This document shows positions 25,279 through 37,279 of a stretch of 64,000 bases of DNA, piece after piece. The stretch comes from Muraenolepis orangiensis (Eukaryota > Chordata > Actinopteri > Gadiformes > Muraenolepididae). The translations under genes and the position numbers were made by a program. Within the stretch, counting starts at the first letter, position 1. Each line of letters opens with the position of its first letter. Location of the stretch: positions 16,084,450 through 16,148,449 of the forward strand of contig CM051016.1 in assembly GCA_027704905.1 (NCBI GenBank). Direction: 5' to 3'. The notes under the pieces are model-generated. The model was not told where the DNA came from, did no database searches, and saw only the letters and a list, made by a program, of their open reading frames with translations.

Positions 25279-25747
25279 ACCTCTTACATTCCAGTCATTA
25301 AGCAGACGCTTTTGTCCAAAGCGACTTACAATAGTGTGTTCAACAAAGGTAGGTTACGCACCTACAACTCGTCACCAGAAGTCAAAAGTGCATTTCATTC
25401 CTAACAAGTCTCCAAGAACTGAACCAGTGCTTAGGTAAAAGTACAATAAGTTCAGGTAAATCTACAGTAAGGTCAGGTAAAAGTACAATAAGGTATAAGA
25501 AAAATAAGTTGGCAAACAATAGAAGAATATCTAACTTACTATCAAGCAAACAATCTACTTAGAAAGACGCTGGTACGCTAGTAAAGTGACGCACTAGGAG
25601 ATGGATCTGGGTAGTGTGTCCTGAAGAGATGGGTTCAGCCTGCGGTGGAGGATAGGCAATGATTCTGCAGTCCTGACATCCGTGGGGAGTTTATTCAGCT
25701 AGTTTGGGGCCAGGACGGAGAAGAGCCGTGATCGCGTAGACCGGCTT
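25279..25747 (-). mobile_element. 3' fragment of an L2-type LINE (same family as the copy at 57.4-60.4 kb)
   Basis: Read on the minus strand it matches the end of ORF2 and the 3' UTR of the copy in SUPT7L intron 1, including CGCAGGCTGAA, CCCATCTCTTCAGGACACAC and the gcgtctgc tail. The tail end lies at about 25285. The coding part contains stops and indels. Confidence 0.85.
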
Positions 25748-26579
25748 TATCCAATAGATCCGTAGATCCAAATTATTTATCCTCATGTATTCACAAATTA
25801 TCCTGCACAATTATATTTACAGTATATTATTACCGTGCAACTATCCTCTGCAAGTCCTGCTACTATCCTGTGCAATGCACAGAGCAAAAGTTTATATTTT
25901 TAATATGTTTTGTATATTCCTACATACCTTACGTGAATTACAATTATGTGTGCTATTATCATGTTAAAGAATCCATCATGGTTATATCTTTATATGTGAG
26001 GGGTATATAGTGTATATCGTTTATTTTTCCTTTATTTGATCAATCCTTTATTTCCTCTACTTAACGCTGTGGAGCTGCTGTCCCTCTGCTCAGTGGAGGA
26101 CCACCTGCTTACCGCACTTGCCACACTTACCGTCGTCGTGTCGTTTCCATAACAACGTGACCGCCACACGTGGAGCCAGCACAAAACAACACGCTTGACT
26201 CCCGGGGTCAAATGTTTAGTTCATAGGCTCATCCTACGACATCAGTCGTCCGGGATAAATCGTGGTCCAAAACGCCTGAGAATTAACGTCACTTTTATCA
26301 TATTACCTTGTTTTTCCCTGCACTGGCAGGTCTGCACCTAACCTTTATTAAACCAAACTGGATTAAACAAAGCGTCTTGGGGCACATGAGAGAGAGGCTT
26401 TCTGCATCGACCCCTGATTTCCGACATTAATCTCCTTTGTGGGCGCAGAAAACACATTAAAGGGAAAACGCAACCCTGCTGAACGGTGTTGTCCGGCAAC
26501 GCAATGATGCAGTGAGCCTGCTGGTTCACTGTGAGGGAGAGGAAGAAGAAGCAGTGATGCAGTGAGCCTGGGGGTTCAC
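25748..26579. other. No gene seen
   Basis: A two-copy repeat (GCAGTGAGCCTG, then GGTTCACTGTGAG, at 26509 and 26560) lies just before the group-A LINE. Confidence 0.65.
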
Positions 26580-28132
26580 TGTGAGAGAACTCCTCTACCT
26601 CCCTCCCAGGAGAGCTAAACACTTTTTTTGCTCGGTTCGACGTGAACGGCAGCCCGCCGAAGCCAGCGCCACCTGAGGAGACCAGCCTGCTGAACATCTC
26701 GGAGGCAGATGTGCGCCGCACCTTCAAGCGGCTGAACATCCGTAAGGCGGCAGGCCCCGACGACATCCCGGGCTGCGTCCTCAGAGCATGCGTTGACCAG
26801 AAGTTGGCAGAAGTCTTTGCAGACATCTTCAACCTCTCCCTGTCCCAGGCTGTTGTTCCTGCGGTCTTCAAGATGTCCACCATCGTGCCTGTCCCTAAAC
26901 AACCCAAGGTAACATGCCTGAATAACTATAGACCTGTAGCCCTCACATCGATTGTCAGCAAATGCTTTGAGAGGTTGGTCAAGGACTTTATTTGCTCCGT
27001 GTTACCTGCTACGCTGGACCCATGGCAATTAGCATATCATCAAAACAGATCCACGGACGATGCAATTGCCATGGCCTTCCACACTGCCCTTTCCCACCTG
27101 GAGGGAAAGAACTGTGGGGGAGTAGAGGAGTAGTGGGTGTAGAGGGAGTAGAGGAGAGGGCTCAGCACGCATCCCTGGGGATGCGTGCTGAGCCCTCTCC
27201 TCTACTCCCTCTACACCCACGACTGCATGGCTATGCACAGCTCCAACGTCATCATCAAGTTTGCTGACGACACGACAGTGATGGGCCTGATCGCCGGCGA
27301 CAACGAGCCTACAGGGAGGAGGTCGGATCGCTGGAGCAGTGGTGCCAGGAGAACAGCCTCGCCCTCAACGTCAAGAAGACCAAGGAGCTGATCGTGGACT
27401 ACAGGAAGCAGAGAGGACGGTCCATCGACGGTGTTGCAGTAGAGAGGGTCAGCAGCTTCAAGTTCCTCGGCGTGGGCCCCCGCATCCTGATAACATTGTA
27501 CACCGGCACCATCGAGAGTGTTCTTACAGGGTGTATCACCGCCTGGTACTGGTACTGGTACGGGAACTGCACCGCACTCGAGCGCAGAGCGCATCAAAGG
27601 GTGGTGCGGACGGCCCAGTATATCGTTGGAGGTGAGCTCCCCTCCGTCCTGGATATATACAACCAGCGGTGCGTGGCCAAGGCCAAACTCATCATAAAAG
27701 ACAATGCCCACCCCAGCCACGAACTGTACTCACTGTTACCGTCAGGCAGGCGATACCGCAGTATCAAGTGCCGCACAAATAGACTCAGAGATAGCTTCCA
27801 CAGTCAGGCCATCAGGCTGCTGAACAAGGGTGTATAGCATATAACAATGTATATTTTATTACATTGATTTATATATACATATTGCTCTTTTTCTGTGCTG
27901 ATATATTGCATTTTATAAATTGCATTTATATTTTTATATATTTAACTTTATACAGTTTTGTATACTATAACAGTTTTTTTACTTATTTTATTCTATTCTG
28001 TTTTTATTCTATCTTATTTTTATAACTGCTGTCTGTCGTCGGGTATTGCACATACGATTTTCACTCTGCTTTCACACTGCTTTATACTTGTGTAAACTTG
28101 TGAAGTGACAATAAACTTGACTTGACTTGACT
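26580..28132 (+). mobile_element. Group-A LINE copy, degenerate, 5' truncated, with foldback
   Basis: The frame at 26595-27133 encodes linker and RT blocks: RTFKRLNIRKAAGPDDIPG, VPVPKQPKVTCLNNYRPVAL and LDPWQLAYHQNRSTDDAIAM. RT motifs around the first catalytic Asp are missing: the sequence jumps into a palindrome at 27133-27220 and then to LLYSLYTHDC and IIKFADDT. A further deletion follows FKFLGV. The end of the ORF reads SFHSQAIRLLNKGV, with stop at 27835. The AT-rich 3' UTR ends in AATAAACTTGACTTGACTTG. The proteins are of the CR1/L2/Rex1 type; Rex1/Babar-like is my best guess. Confidence 0.88.
27133..27220. repeat. Perfect 40-bp foldback (inverted repeat, 8-bp loop)
   Basis: Left arm 27133-27172, loop CCCTGGGG at 27173-27180, right arm 27181-27220. 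The right arm is normal group-A LINE sequence (LSPLLYSLYTH region); the left arm is its inverted copy. Confidence 0.97.
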
Positions 28133-28243
28133 TCTTGAGGAAGAAGAAGGTATGGCTAGCGATCATAACTTTCTTGGTTGTATTAATTTTCCTGGGCTTA
28201 GTTGTAATGTATTGAAAGCAAGAGTCCCAGTGCTTAGACAACC

Positions 28244-28244
<1 letters not shown>

Positions 28245-28317
<73 letters not shown>

Positions 28318-28470
28318 AAGTGAGTGTGTGTATATATATATATATCAAGTGAGTGTGTGTGTGTATGTGTGTGTATATATATATATATATAAAGTGTGTA
28401 TGTGTGTGTGTGTATATATAAATATATATATGTATATACAGTATATATATACGTATATATATGTGTGTGT
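28245..28470. repeat. GT/TA compound microsatellite
   Basis: GT at 28245-28310 and then alternating TATA and GTGT blocks to about 28470. Confidence 0.96.
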
Positions 28471-29135
28471 TTATAGATGCCAGTTTAGTTGACCCGCATC
28501 TTGTCTATGAAATTAACGAGAAGTGAAATGCAGCCATACAACACTTGGTTCTCCAAGTGGTTGCAGGCCGATGTCCTTGGTGGTGTCGGTTTGCTGTGAC
28601 GGTGGACTTGAGAGTCCTCCGTCCATCCATCAATGGCCTCATCATCCAACGCTCTCTCTGGTACTACAACAAAGCCGAGGGGGGCTTGTGTTAGGGGGGG
28701 GGCAACTTAACTTGAAAGCATATGACTCAAGGTTCAACAACCGAGCAAACAAAAGCCAAGAGCTGTAGCAAACAATCCAATGTCCACAGAGAGCCAAGGC
28801 TGCCCCGTTTTTTATTAAAATGAAAATATTTCAACGTTGTCAACATTCGCTATCTGTCAACACACATTTTCTGTTCATTTCACCTCAACTACAAAAAAGC
28901 CAAATGAGAGAGAGAGAAATATGTGTCCATCATAGATTTGTTTCATATTTGAAACATCTGACACAATGTGACGTTTTTGACACAATCACTTTCCGCGCAT
29001 CGGCTTAACAGTGTCTAACAGTCATGAACCAGACCACCCACCGCGTCCCTCCCCAGCATTGTGCCAAGGCGCCAAGCGTCCTGCCGGCAGCCCCTCGTCA
29101 CCCAGCGGTCTAATCTTCTTACACCAGAGCCGGGG

Positions 29136-29298
29136 CTCTCCAGGGCTCTCCAGGGCTCTCCGGGGCTCTCCGGGGCTCTCCAGGGCTCTCCGGGGCTCTC
29201 CGGGGCTCTCCAGGGCTCTCCGGGGCTCTCCAGGGAGGGGCTCTCCAGGGAGGGGCTCTCCAGGGAGGGGCTCTCCAGGGAGGGGCTCTCCAGGGAAG
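29136..29298 (+). repeat. 10-bp and 15-bp minisatellite
   Basis: About eight copies of GGGCTCTCCA/G are followed by five copies of GGGGCTCTCCAGGGA. Reading frames are open in several phases but with no gene context. Confidence 0.9.
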
Positions 29299-29397
29299 GT
29301 AATGGACTGGAGGAACCCAAGATGAATCATAGGAGCGTGTGAGAATATGGAATATGGCCACCGGTGCCCACCTGCACGACCACCTGCACGCTGACTC

Positions 29398-29806
29398 TTG
29401 GGGTGGGGGGGGGGGCGGTGTGGGAGGATGAGTCTTGGCGAGGGATGAGGTGGGGGGTATGAGTCTGGGAGGATGAGTCTTGGGGGGGATGAATCTGGGG
29501 GGGGATGAGTTGGGGGGGGATGAGTCTGGGAGGATGAGTCTTGGGGGGATAAGTCTGGGGGGGTGAGTCTGAAGGGGTTGAGTCTTGGGGGGTGAGTCTG
29601 AGGGGAATGAGTCTTGGGGGCATAAGTCTGGGGGGGTGAGTCTGAGGGGGATGAGTCTGGGGGGAGGTGAGTCTGAAGGGAATGAGTCTGGGGGGGGGGG
29701 TGAGTCTGAGGGGGATGAGTCTTGGGGGGATAAGTCTGGGGGGGTGAGTCTGGGGAGAGGTGAGTCTGGGGGGAAGAGTCTGGGGGGTGAGTCTGGGGGG
29801 GGTTAA
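29398..29806 (+). repeat. G-rich TGAGTCTGGGGGG minisatellite
   Basis: More than 25 units of about 14-17 bp with the core TGAGTCTGGGG, mixed with GATGAGTCTTGGGGG. Confidence 0.92.
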
Positions 29807-30069
29807 CGTGACGTAATGGGGTTAACGTGAGGCGTTAGGAACATTATATGGATACCAGCGTGGAATACAGACAGAGTGGGAATATGGGAAATTACTAAAT
29901 GTCTCCTGGGGAAAGAAAACTCCCAACTCAGGAAGCCACGGCAGGCACTTAAACTATAATCATTTATCCCTCAAAATGGACTGTGTCTGAAACACATCAG
30001 CGGGTCAGACTCTCGGTGGAAATTGGAGCTTAGGCAGACCATGATATTGCACCTGGAACTGTTCCCTGT

Positions 30070-30073
<4 letters not shown>

Positions 30074-30132
<59 letters not shown>
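30074..30132. repeat. GT microsatellite
   Basis: About 29 GT units. Confidence 0.97.
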
Positions 30133-30135
<3 letters not shown>

Positions 30136-30349
30136 TGTGTGGGTGGGGGGGGGTCGGGCAGTAGCATAGATCTATACACAGAAGGTGGAAAAGGATCAGT
30201 GCTACTGTCAAGGGAGTTGTTGTTGTTGTTGGTATGTGAATCTTATATAACGCCTGCTTTTATGGTACATAAAAACGAAATAACTATATATACTGTATAT
30301 CAATTGTTTTGATATTTATGATACAGACAACTCAACAAAGAATTGGGAC

Positions 30350-31829
30350 TTAGCATGGCGTGTTTACCGACATCTACAACGCATCACTGCGACAGTCTGT
30401 CGTCCCAGCGTGCTTCAAAGAGACAACCATTGTGCCGTTACCCAAAAAGACCAAGGTAACAAGCCTTATGATTATCGTCCAGTGGCTTTAACACCCATAG
30501 CCATGAAGTGCCTGGAGAAATGTGTAATGTTGCATATCAACTTTTCCCTCCCTGAGTCCCTAGACCCACTCCAGTTTGCATACAGACCAAAGAGGTCTAT
30601 AGACGACGCCATTTCCCTGGCACTACACACAGCCCTGCAGCACCTAGACAGGAGGGACACCTACGTCAGACTGCTGTTCATTGACTACAGCTCGGCGTTC
30701 AACACCAGCATTCCCTCCAAGCTGGTCCTAAAACTGAGGGACCTAGGTCTGGGCGCCCCCATCTGTAACTGGATTATGGACTTCCTGATGGGCAGGCCTC
30801 AAGTGGTGAAGATTGGGAACAACATCTCATCCACTCTGGTCCTCAACACCGGAGCACCCAAAGGCTGCTGCCTCAGTCCCCGCGAGGGTGATGAAACTGG
30901 AGTACAGAGATGAGGTAGTCCAGCTGAAGCGATGGTGTCCTCACCGCGATGGTGAGGATAACAGCCTTGCACTGAATGACTGAATGTCAGCAAGACTAAG
31001 GATCGTGGACTTCAGGAGCCACCGGGGCACCCACCCACCGCTTCTGTTTCCTTGGGCTACAGATTTCCGGTGACCTGGCGTGGACCCGCAACACAGAGGT
31101 CATGCTGAAGAAGGCACACCAGCGTCTCTATGCTCTGCGGTGCCTCAGAAAAAGCAGAATAGGCCAACTGTGGCTAGTGAACTTCTACCGTGGCACCGCA
31201 GAGAGCGTCCTGACGAGTGGCGTCACTGTGTGGTACGGCAACACCACTGCACGGGACAAGAAAGCCATCCAGATGGTCGTGAGGACGGCAGAGAATATCA
31301 TCGGGTGTGCACTTCTATGCATTGAGGTGATCTGTAGGACCAGATGTCGGAAGAAGGCCACGTCCATCCGTCTGGTCGCCGGTTGGGCAGCATCAGTACA
31401 AGGACTACCAGGTTTAAGGATAGTTTTTATCCACAGGCAGTGCGCCTACTGAACTGCTAGGAGTGCTGCCACCATCATAACTTTGGCATCCATATTAGTT
31501 TACACTATCATACTTTTGCTGGACTTTCTGGACTCATTATAGTGACTGCACTGTACTGCACTGTATTTATGATGCTGCTGCACTACTGCACTACTACTTT
31601 TGCAAAGTTCAACATATGTGTATATCATCCATCAGTCACTTTATTGCTGTTTTTATTGTGTACAGTATTGTATTGTGTATAGTATAGTTTTGTATAGTAT
31701 AAGTTTAGTAGATAGTGTTAAATTGTAGGATATTCATACTGCTTGAGGGAATGGGGAGTAAGCTTTTCATTGTGCTACTTGCATATGGTGAATAAAAACA
31801 TCTTGAATATTGAATCTTGAATATTTAAA
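30350..31829 (+). mobile_element. Group-B LINE copy, degenerate
   Basis: The frame at 30410-30913 encodes TTIVPLPKKTK, YRPVALTPIAMKCLEKCV, LDPLQFAYRPKRSIDDAISL and FIDYSSAFNT, but it breaks right after GCCLSP, so the FADD box is deleted. C-terminal fragments continue in other frames (RLYALRCLRKSRIGQLW, TSGVTVWYGNTTARDKKAI, ENIIGCAL). The 3' UTR has GGGAATGGGGAGTAAGC and ends in repeats of TTGAATC. Confidence 0.88.
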
Positions 31830-32281
31830 CATTTTTACAGTTTTGTGTATGGATTCGATCTACAGAGTTCCGAAATACAGTTTTGAGGACATTATGGAAT
31901 CACCCCGACCACCGCAAATCCTTGGTGTGTAACTCAATGTATTTATTATTACCTAGTAAGAACTGATTCAATTTCAGGTGTTTTACAATTTCAAGATTGC
32001 CCACGAGATTGGGGTTTTTTTGGCCATATTGCTGAAACTGTATACGTGTGAGTCTTAACATGAAGAATGTAATGGAGGGTTAGGGTGATATACCCCTAGC
32101 CATTGGCCTCCTATGGGGTAAGCCTTGTTGTATATGGACAGTTTTTTATATATGCTGATTAGAATCACATCGATGGTCTACTACGATGTTAAATGGCACG
32201 GTATACTCCATACGTATATAAACAGAATCCTTTGAAATGTGACACAAGTAGGTCAATAACTGTCCAAGTGTCCGTCTATTT

Positions 32282-32497
32282 GTGTTGCAATATATACATA
32301 TTGCTGTTTTTCTGTGCCGATATTTTGCATTTTATAAATTGCATTTTTACTTTTATATATTTAACTTTATACTTATTTTATTCTATTCTGTTTTTATCTT
32401 ATCTTATTTTTATAACTGCTGTCTGTCATCGGGTATTGCACATAAGATTTTCACTCACTGCTTTATACTTGTGAAGTGACAATAAACTTGACTTGAC
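32282..32497 (+). mobile_element. Group-A LINE 3' UTR fragment
   Basis: It contains only the 3' UTR (ATATTGCTGTTTTTCTGTGC, then CTGCTGTCTGTCATCGGG) and the AATAAACTTGACTTGAC end. No coding sequence is left. Confidence 0.88.
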
Positions 32498-34317
32498 TCT
32501 TATCCTTTTTTGTTTCGCAGAGAAATTAGGAAATTAGTTCCAAATGGCTTCTTTTTTTTTTTTGGGGGTTGTAATATCATAATATTAAAAGCATTGTATT
32601 TGTGGAGAATGTGCTGCAGTCAGATAAAAAAACAAAACAAAAACACTGCAGCTGGGCCCGGCCTTCGTATAACTCATCTCCATGGAGATGAGGAGAGCTC
32701 TTTTATCGTAGAAGGAGTAGTAGGGGGTATCATTACCGACTATGCATAGAATGTCACACCATTTCCACCCTGCATCTGGGGCAGCTCATCATCCGTGACT
32801 GGGAGGCTTTTCAAGAACATGTCTGTGGCAGCGCTTCCAGATCAGAGTCAGCTGAACAACGGGATAATCAACCTGTCGCTTGATTATCCCAGAATTGACT
32901 CTGTAATACTTGACTCTGAATATGTTTAGCTCGTGAAATTGTGATACACCACCCAGAAAATTGCCATTGTTTTGTCAATTATTGTCATTTTGTGTCTATG
33001 GTCCAAAAAGTGCATATAATATATGTTTCAATATGCAGTACTTTTGTATCAATTTTCTCCTACAAAAAGCAGGAGTAACACACTAAAAATGAAAGGCCAC
33101 CAATTCACAAGAAGATCAACAACCACTTTTGCTACAACAACCTCCCCATGCCCAGGGGAGATTGTACACTCTCATTGTTGTATATACTTACTATCGACAA
33201 GTGGTGAGGGTGTCTGTCTTTCACTTACGGGTGAATAAAAAGTACAGACTGCTAAGTTACTAAGACTACTGAAAACATGACCTTCTGTCAAGTTGTTATG
33301 TTGTACCTCTCTCCTGCTGCGCTTATCCTAGAGGGCTTTTAAGGCGTTGTTTTTGATGGTCCTAGTCATGTCATGTCTGCACTGAGGACGTTGCTGCAGG
33401 TTCAAGCCATCAAGCCAAGTCGTGTGATGTGAAGAAAAAAACATTGGGATATCTACAAGCTGCCAAAATATGAAGTTTTTTTTGGTTTTCAGTGATCGCT
33501 GAATGGAATAGTGGATATAATAGCCATCTGTACCCCTTTAGAAGTCAATCTACCACAGATAACGGAATACATTGTGGACGGAGCACGGCACTCAAGAAAG
33601 AGTGCACCTTGAGATTATTGACAAAAATTTTACTTACTTTTACGTTCAAAGGCACCCTTTAAAGATGTGCCCTTTAAAGTGACCTCTGGCGACAGCCGTA
33701 TGCACACGGTGCTGACATTTGGCAGACAGCAGACAGCTTAGGAACAAACCGACTGCGAACATGCGCCAAGGGAGCTCTCAACGACACCTTGAGTGCTCAT
33801 TGTGTGCCGAGTTAGGTGCATAGCTGTAGGTGGTGGAGGAAGCTCCACCACTACATGGTAGGTGGTGGAGGAATCCCGACAGGCAAGCAAGATCAAGGTC
33901 TCGGCCCATAGGAAGATCTGCTATGAAGATGAGTCCCAGGTCCCTATACCGGCTGATCTTCACAGTTAAGAATCCACCAGCACCACCTACCTCCTCCACG
34001 GTTGGCAAGGCAAGAGAAACGCATGAGATGGAGGTCCCAGTCTATGCATCGTGAGAAAAAAAATCTCTGGGTGGTGATTGATGACGGATGCATGGGTTTT
34101 ATCAGACGCTTTAAATCAATGAGGGCTGCAGTAATAACATTGCATGGACACACACATTGTATTACATTTGTGTATATATGATTATGGCAGATCCAAATTA
34201 TGGAATAGATTTGTGTGTGCCTGAAATAGGCTTCCACAAGTGTGGATGTTATTATAACTAGATAGAGCTAGACTAATCTAATATGCCTAGTGCCCCCAAC
34301 CCCACTCACTTCGGCTG
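32498..34317. other. No gene seen
   Basis: Unique DNA. A small inverted motif near 33828-33865 repeats GGTGGTGGAGGAA. Confidence 0.65.
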
Positions 34318-34930
34318 TGTCCGAAATCACTCCCTACTCCCCACATAGTGCACTACAGAGTGATATATCACTCCCTACTCCCCACATAGTGCACTACAGA
34401 GTGATCTATCACTCCCTACTCCCCACATAGTGCACTACAGAGTGATCTATCACTCCCTACTCCCCACATAGTGCACTACAGAGTGATATATCACTCCCTA
34501 CTCCCCACATAGTGCACTACAGAGAGATCTATCACTCCCTACTCCCCACATAGTGCACAACAGAGTGATATATCACTCCCTACTCCCCACATAGTGCACT
34601 ACAGAGTGATATATCACTCTCTACTCCCCACATAGTGCACTACAGAGTGATCTATCACTCCCTACTCCCCACATAGTGCACTACAGAGTGATCTATCACT
34701 CCCTACTCCCCACATAGTGCACTACAGAGTGATCTATCACTCCCTACTCCCCACATAGTGCACTACAGAGTGATCTATCACTCCCTACTCCCCACATAGT
34801 GCACTACAGAGTGATCTATCACTCCCTACTCCCCACATAGTGCACTACAGAGTGATATATCACTCCCCACATAGTGCACTACAGAGTGATATATCACTCC
34901 CTACTCCCTACATATTGCACTACATAGTGA
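34318..34930 (+). repeat. 41-bp minisatellite, about 15 copies
   Basis: The unit contains ATCACTCCCTACTCCCCACA, then TAGTGCACTACAGAGTGAT. Copies differ mainly at ATAT or ATCT. The last copies are shortened near 34858. Confidence 0.95.
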
Positions 34931-35709
34931 TATATTAGATTAGATTAGATTAGATTAGATTAGATTAGATTCTAATTTATTGTCATTGCACAGCACAAGT
35001 ACAGTACAGCGAAAATAATTTGGCATCTAACCAGAGTGCAAATGTTGCAGTAAAGTGCATGGCATTATATCATTTATAGTTTACAGTTGCTAAAAGACAG
35101 TCTACTAGGTATAAAAACATAAGTTATAAGATTACTTAATGTGTGAGATATGAGCATAATAATATGTATATATATATAATATATATATATATACAGGAAA
35201 GTATGCAAGTATTTAGTGATCAGGGGTATGCAATTATGAAAAACAGGATAAATATATATAAATGTATATATAGCAGGTAGTGAGCAGAGAAATACAGTTC
35301 TATCAACAGTTGATATATGAAGATATATACGGCAGGTACAGTAAAAATGTAATTAACAGGTATGTTACCAATAAATATGTAAACTATAGGAAGAGGTAGG
35401 TAGTTATCATTACAGTGCAAGGAAGTCGAAGACATAGGTAGAGGTGACAGAGGTGGGGGCAGGGGGGGCAGCAGGGGGGGGGGCAGCAGGAGGGGGCAGC
35501 AGGGGTGGGGGCTGTCTTCGTGGTGCAGAGTTCAGAGAGAAGACAACTAAGGGAAAGAAGCTGTTCCTAAGCCTGCTTGACTTGGAACAAAGGTTTCTAT
35601 AGCGCCTCCCGGAGGGGAGGAGGGCTAACAGTCCATGGTTGGGGTGAGAGGAGTCTTTCACTATTTTTTGTGCCTTCCTCAGACACCGTTTGTGGTGGGT
35701 AGTGTTTAT
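34931..35709 (-). mobile_element. Group-C LINE 3' part
   Basis: On the minus strand it encodes THHKRCLRKAQKIVKDSSHP, LLALLPSGRRYRNLCSKSSR and RNSFFPLVVFSLN, then a Pro-rich, repeat-expanded end and a UTR. The tail is about seven copies of AATCT at 34933-34970. It is cut at its upstream side at 35709 by the group-A copy. Confidence 0.85.
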
Positions 35710-37275
35710 TGTCACTTCACAGTTTACACAAGTATAAAGCAGTGAGTGAAAATCTTATGTGCAATACCCGACAACAGACAGCAGTTATAAAAATAAGATA
35801 AAAATAGATAAAAAATAGAATAAAACAGAATAGAATAAAATAAGTTAAAAAATAAAAATAAAAATGCAATTTATAAAATGCAATATATCGGCACAGAAAA
35901 AGAGCAATATGTATATATAAATCAATGTAATAAAATATACATTGTTATATGCTACACGCCCTTGTTCAGCAGCCTGATGGCCTGACTGTGGAAGCTATCT
36001 CTGAGTCTATTTGTACGGCACTTGATACTGTGGAATCGCCTGCCTGACGGTAAAAGTGAATACAGTTAGTGGCTGGGGTGGGCAATGTCTTTTATGATGC
36101 GTTTGGCCTTGGCCACACACCGCTGGTTGTATATATCCAGGAGGGAGGGGAGCTCACCTCCAACGATATACTGGGCCGTCCGCACCACCCTTTGAAGCAC
36201 TTTGCGCTCGAGTGCGGTGCCGTTCCCGTACCAGAACGAGGCTGTTCTCCTGGCACCACTGCTCCAGCGATCCGACCTCCTCCCTGTAGGCTGTCTCGTC
36301 GTCGCCGGCGATCAGGCCCATCACTGTTGTGTCTTCAGCAAACTTGATGATGACGTTGGAGCTGTGCATAGCCATACAGTCGTGGGTGTAGAGGGAGTAG
36401 AGGAGAGGGCTCAGCACGCATCCCTGGGGGGCTCCCGTGTTGAGGGTCAGTGGCTCTGATGCTGCCCATCCTCACCACCTGGCGGCGGTTCGACAGAAGG
36501 TCCAGTGTCCAGCTGCACGTGGATGGGGGCACGCCTAGACCTCTAAGCTTGGCAGGAACTATTGTGTTGAACGCTGAGCTGTAGTCCACAAACAGCATCT
36601 GCACATAACAGTTCTTTCCCTCCAGGTGGGAAAGGGCAGTGTGGAGGGCCATGGCAATTGCGTCGTCCGTGGATCTGTTTTGACGAGATGCAAATTGCCA
36701 TGGGTCCAGCGTGGCAGGTAACACAGAGCAAATAAAGTCCTTGACCAACCTCTCGAAGCATTTGCTGACAATCGAGGTGAGGGCTACAGGTCTATAGTCA
36801 TTCAGGCATGTTACCTTGGGTTGTTTAGGGACAGGCACGATGGTGGACATCTTGAAGACCGCGGGAACAACAGCCTGGGACAGGGAGAGGTTGAAGATGT
36901 CTGCAAAGACATGCGCAGACCAACTGGTCTGTGCATGCTCTGAGGACGCGGCCCGGGATGTCGTCGGAGCCTGCCGCCTTACGGATGTTCAGCCGCTTGA
37001 AGGTGCGGCGCACATCCACCTCCGAGATGTTCAGCAGAATGGTCTCCTCAGGCGGCGCTGGCTTCGGTGGGCTGCCGCTCACGTCGAACCGAGTAAAAAA
37101 AGTATTTAGCTCTCCTGGGAGGGAGGTAGAGGAGTTCTCTACACAACTGGTTCTCCCTCTGAAGTTCGTTATCGTATGTAGCCCCTGCCACATACCCCTT
37201 GCGTTGTGGCTCTTGAATTTCTCCTCCACTCTGTCCTTATACTCCCGCTTGGCAGTGACGATGGTCTTACATTGG
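35709..37275 (-). mobile_element. Group-A LINE copy, degenerate
   Basis: On the minus strand it encodes REYKDRVEEKFKSHNARGMW, LNTFFTRFD, RTFKRLNIRKAAGSDDIPG, VPVPKQPKVTCLNDYRPVAL, LFVDYSSAFNTIVPAK and SPLLYSLYTHDC. The catalytic box reads FAEDT instead of FADDT. A deletion joins QENSLVL to RERHRTRAQ. Its 3' end at 35709 abuts a group-C LINE and its 5' end at about 37275 abuts a group-B LINE. Confidence 0.88.
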
Positions 37276-37279
37276 AAAT

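Noticed and set aside
26338..26907. 189-codon minus-strand ORF
   Set aside because: It is antisense to the group-A LINE ORF (SKLAEVFADIFNLSLSQ region) and its first part is unrelated flank.
29011..29342. Overlapping ORFs in all frames over GGGCTCTCC repeats
   Set aside because: Minisatellite with 10- and 15-bp units. Five overlapping frames on both strands show that openness has no coding meaning.
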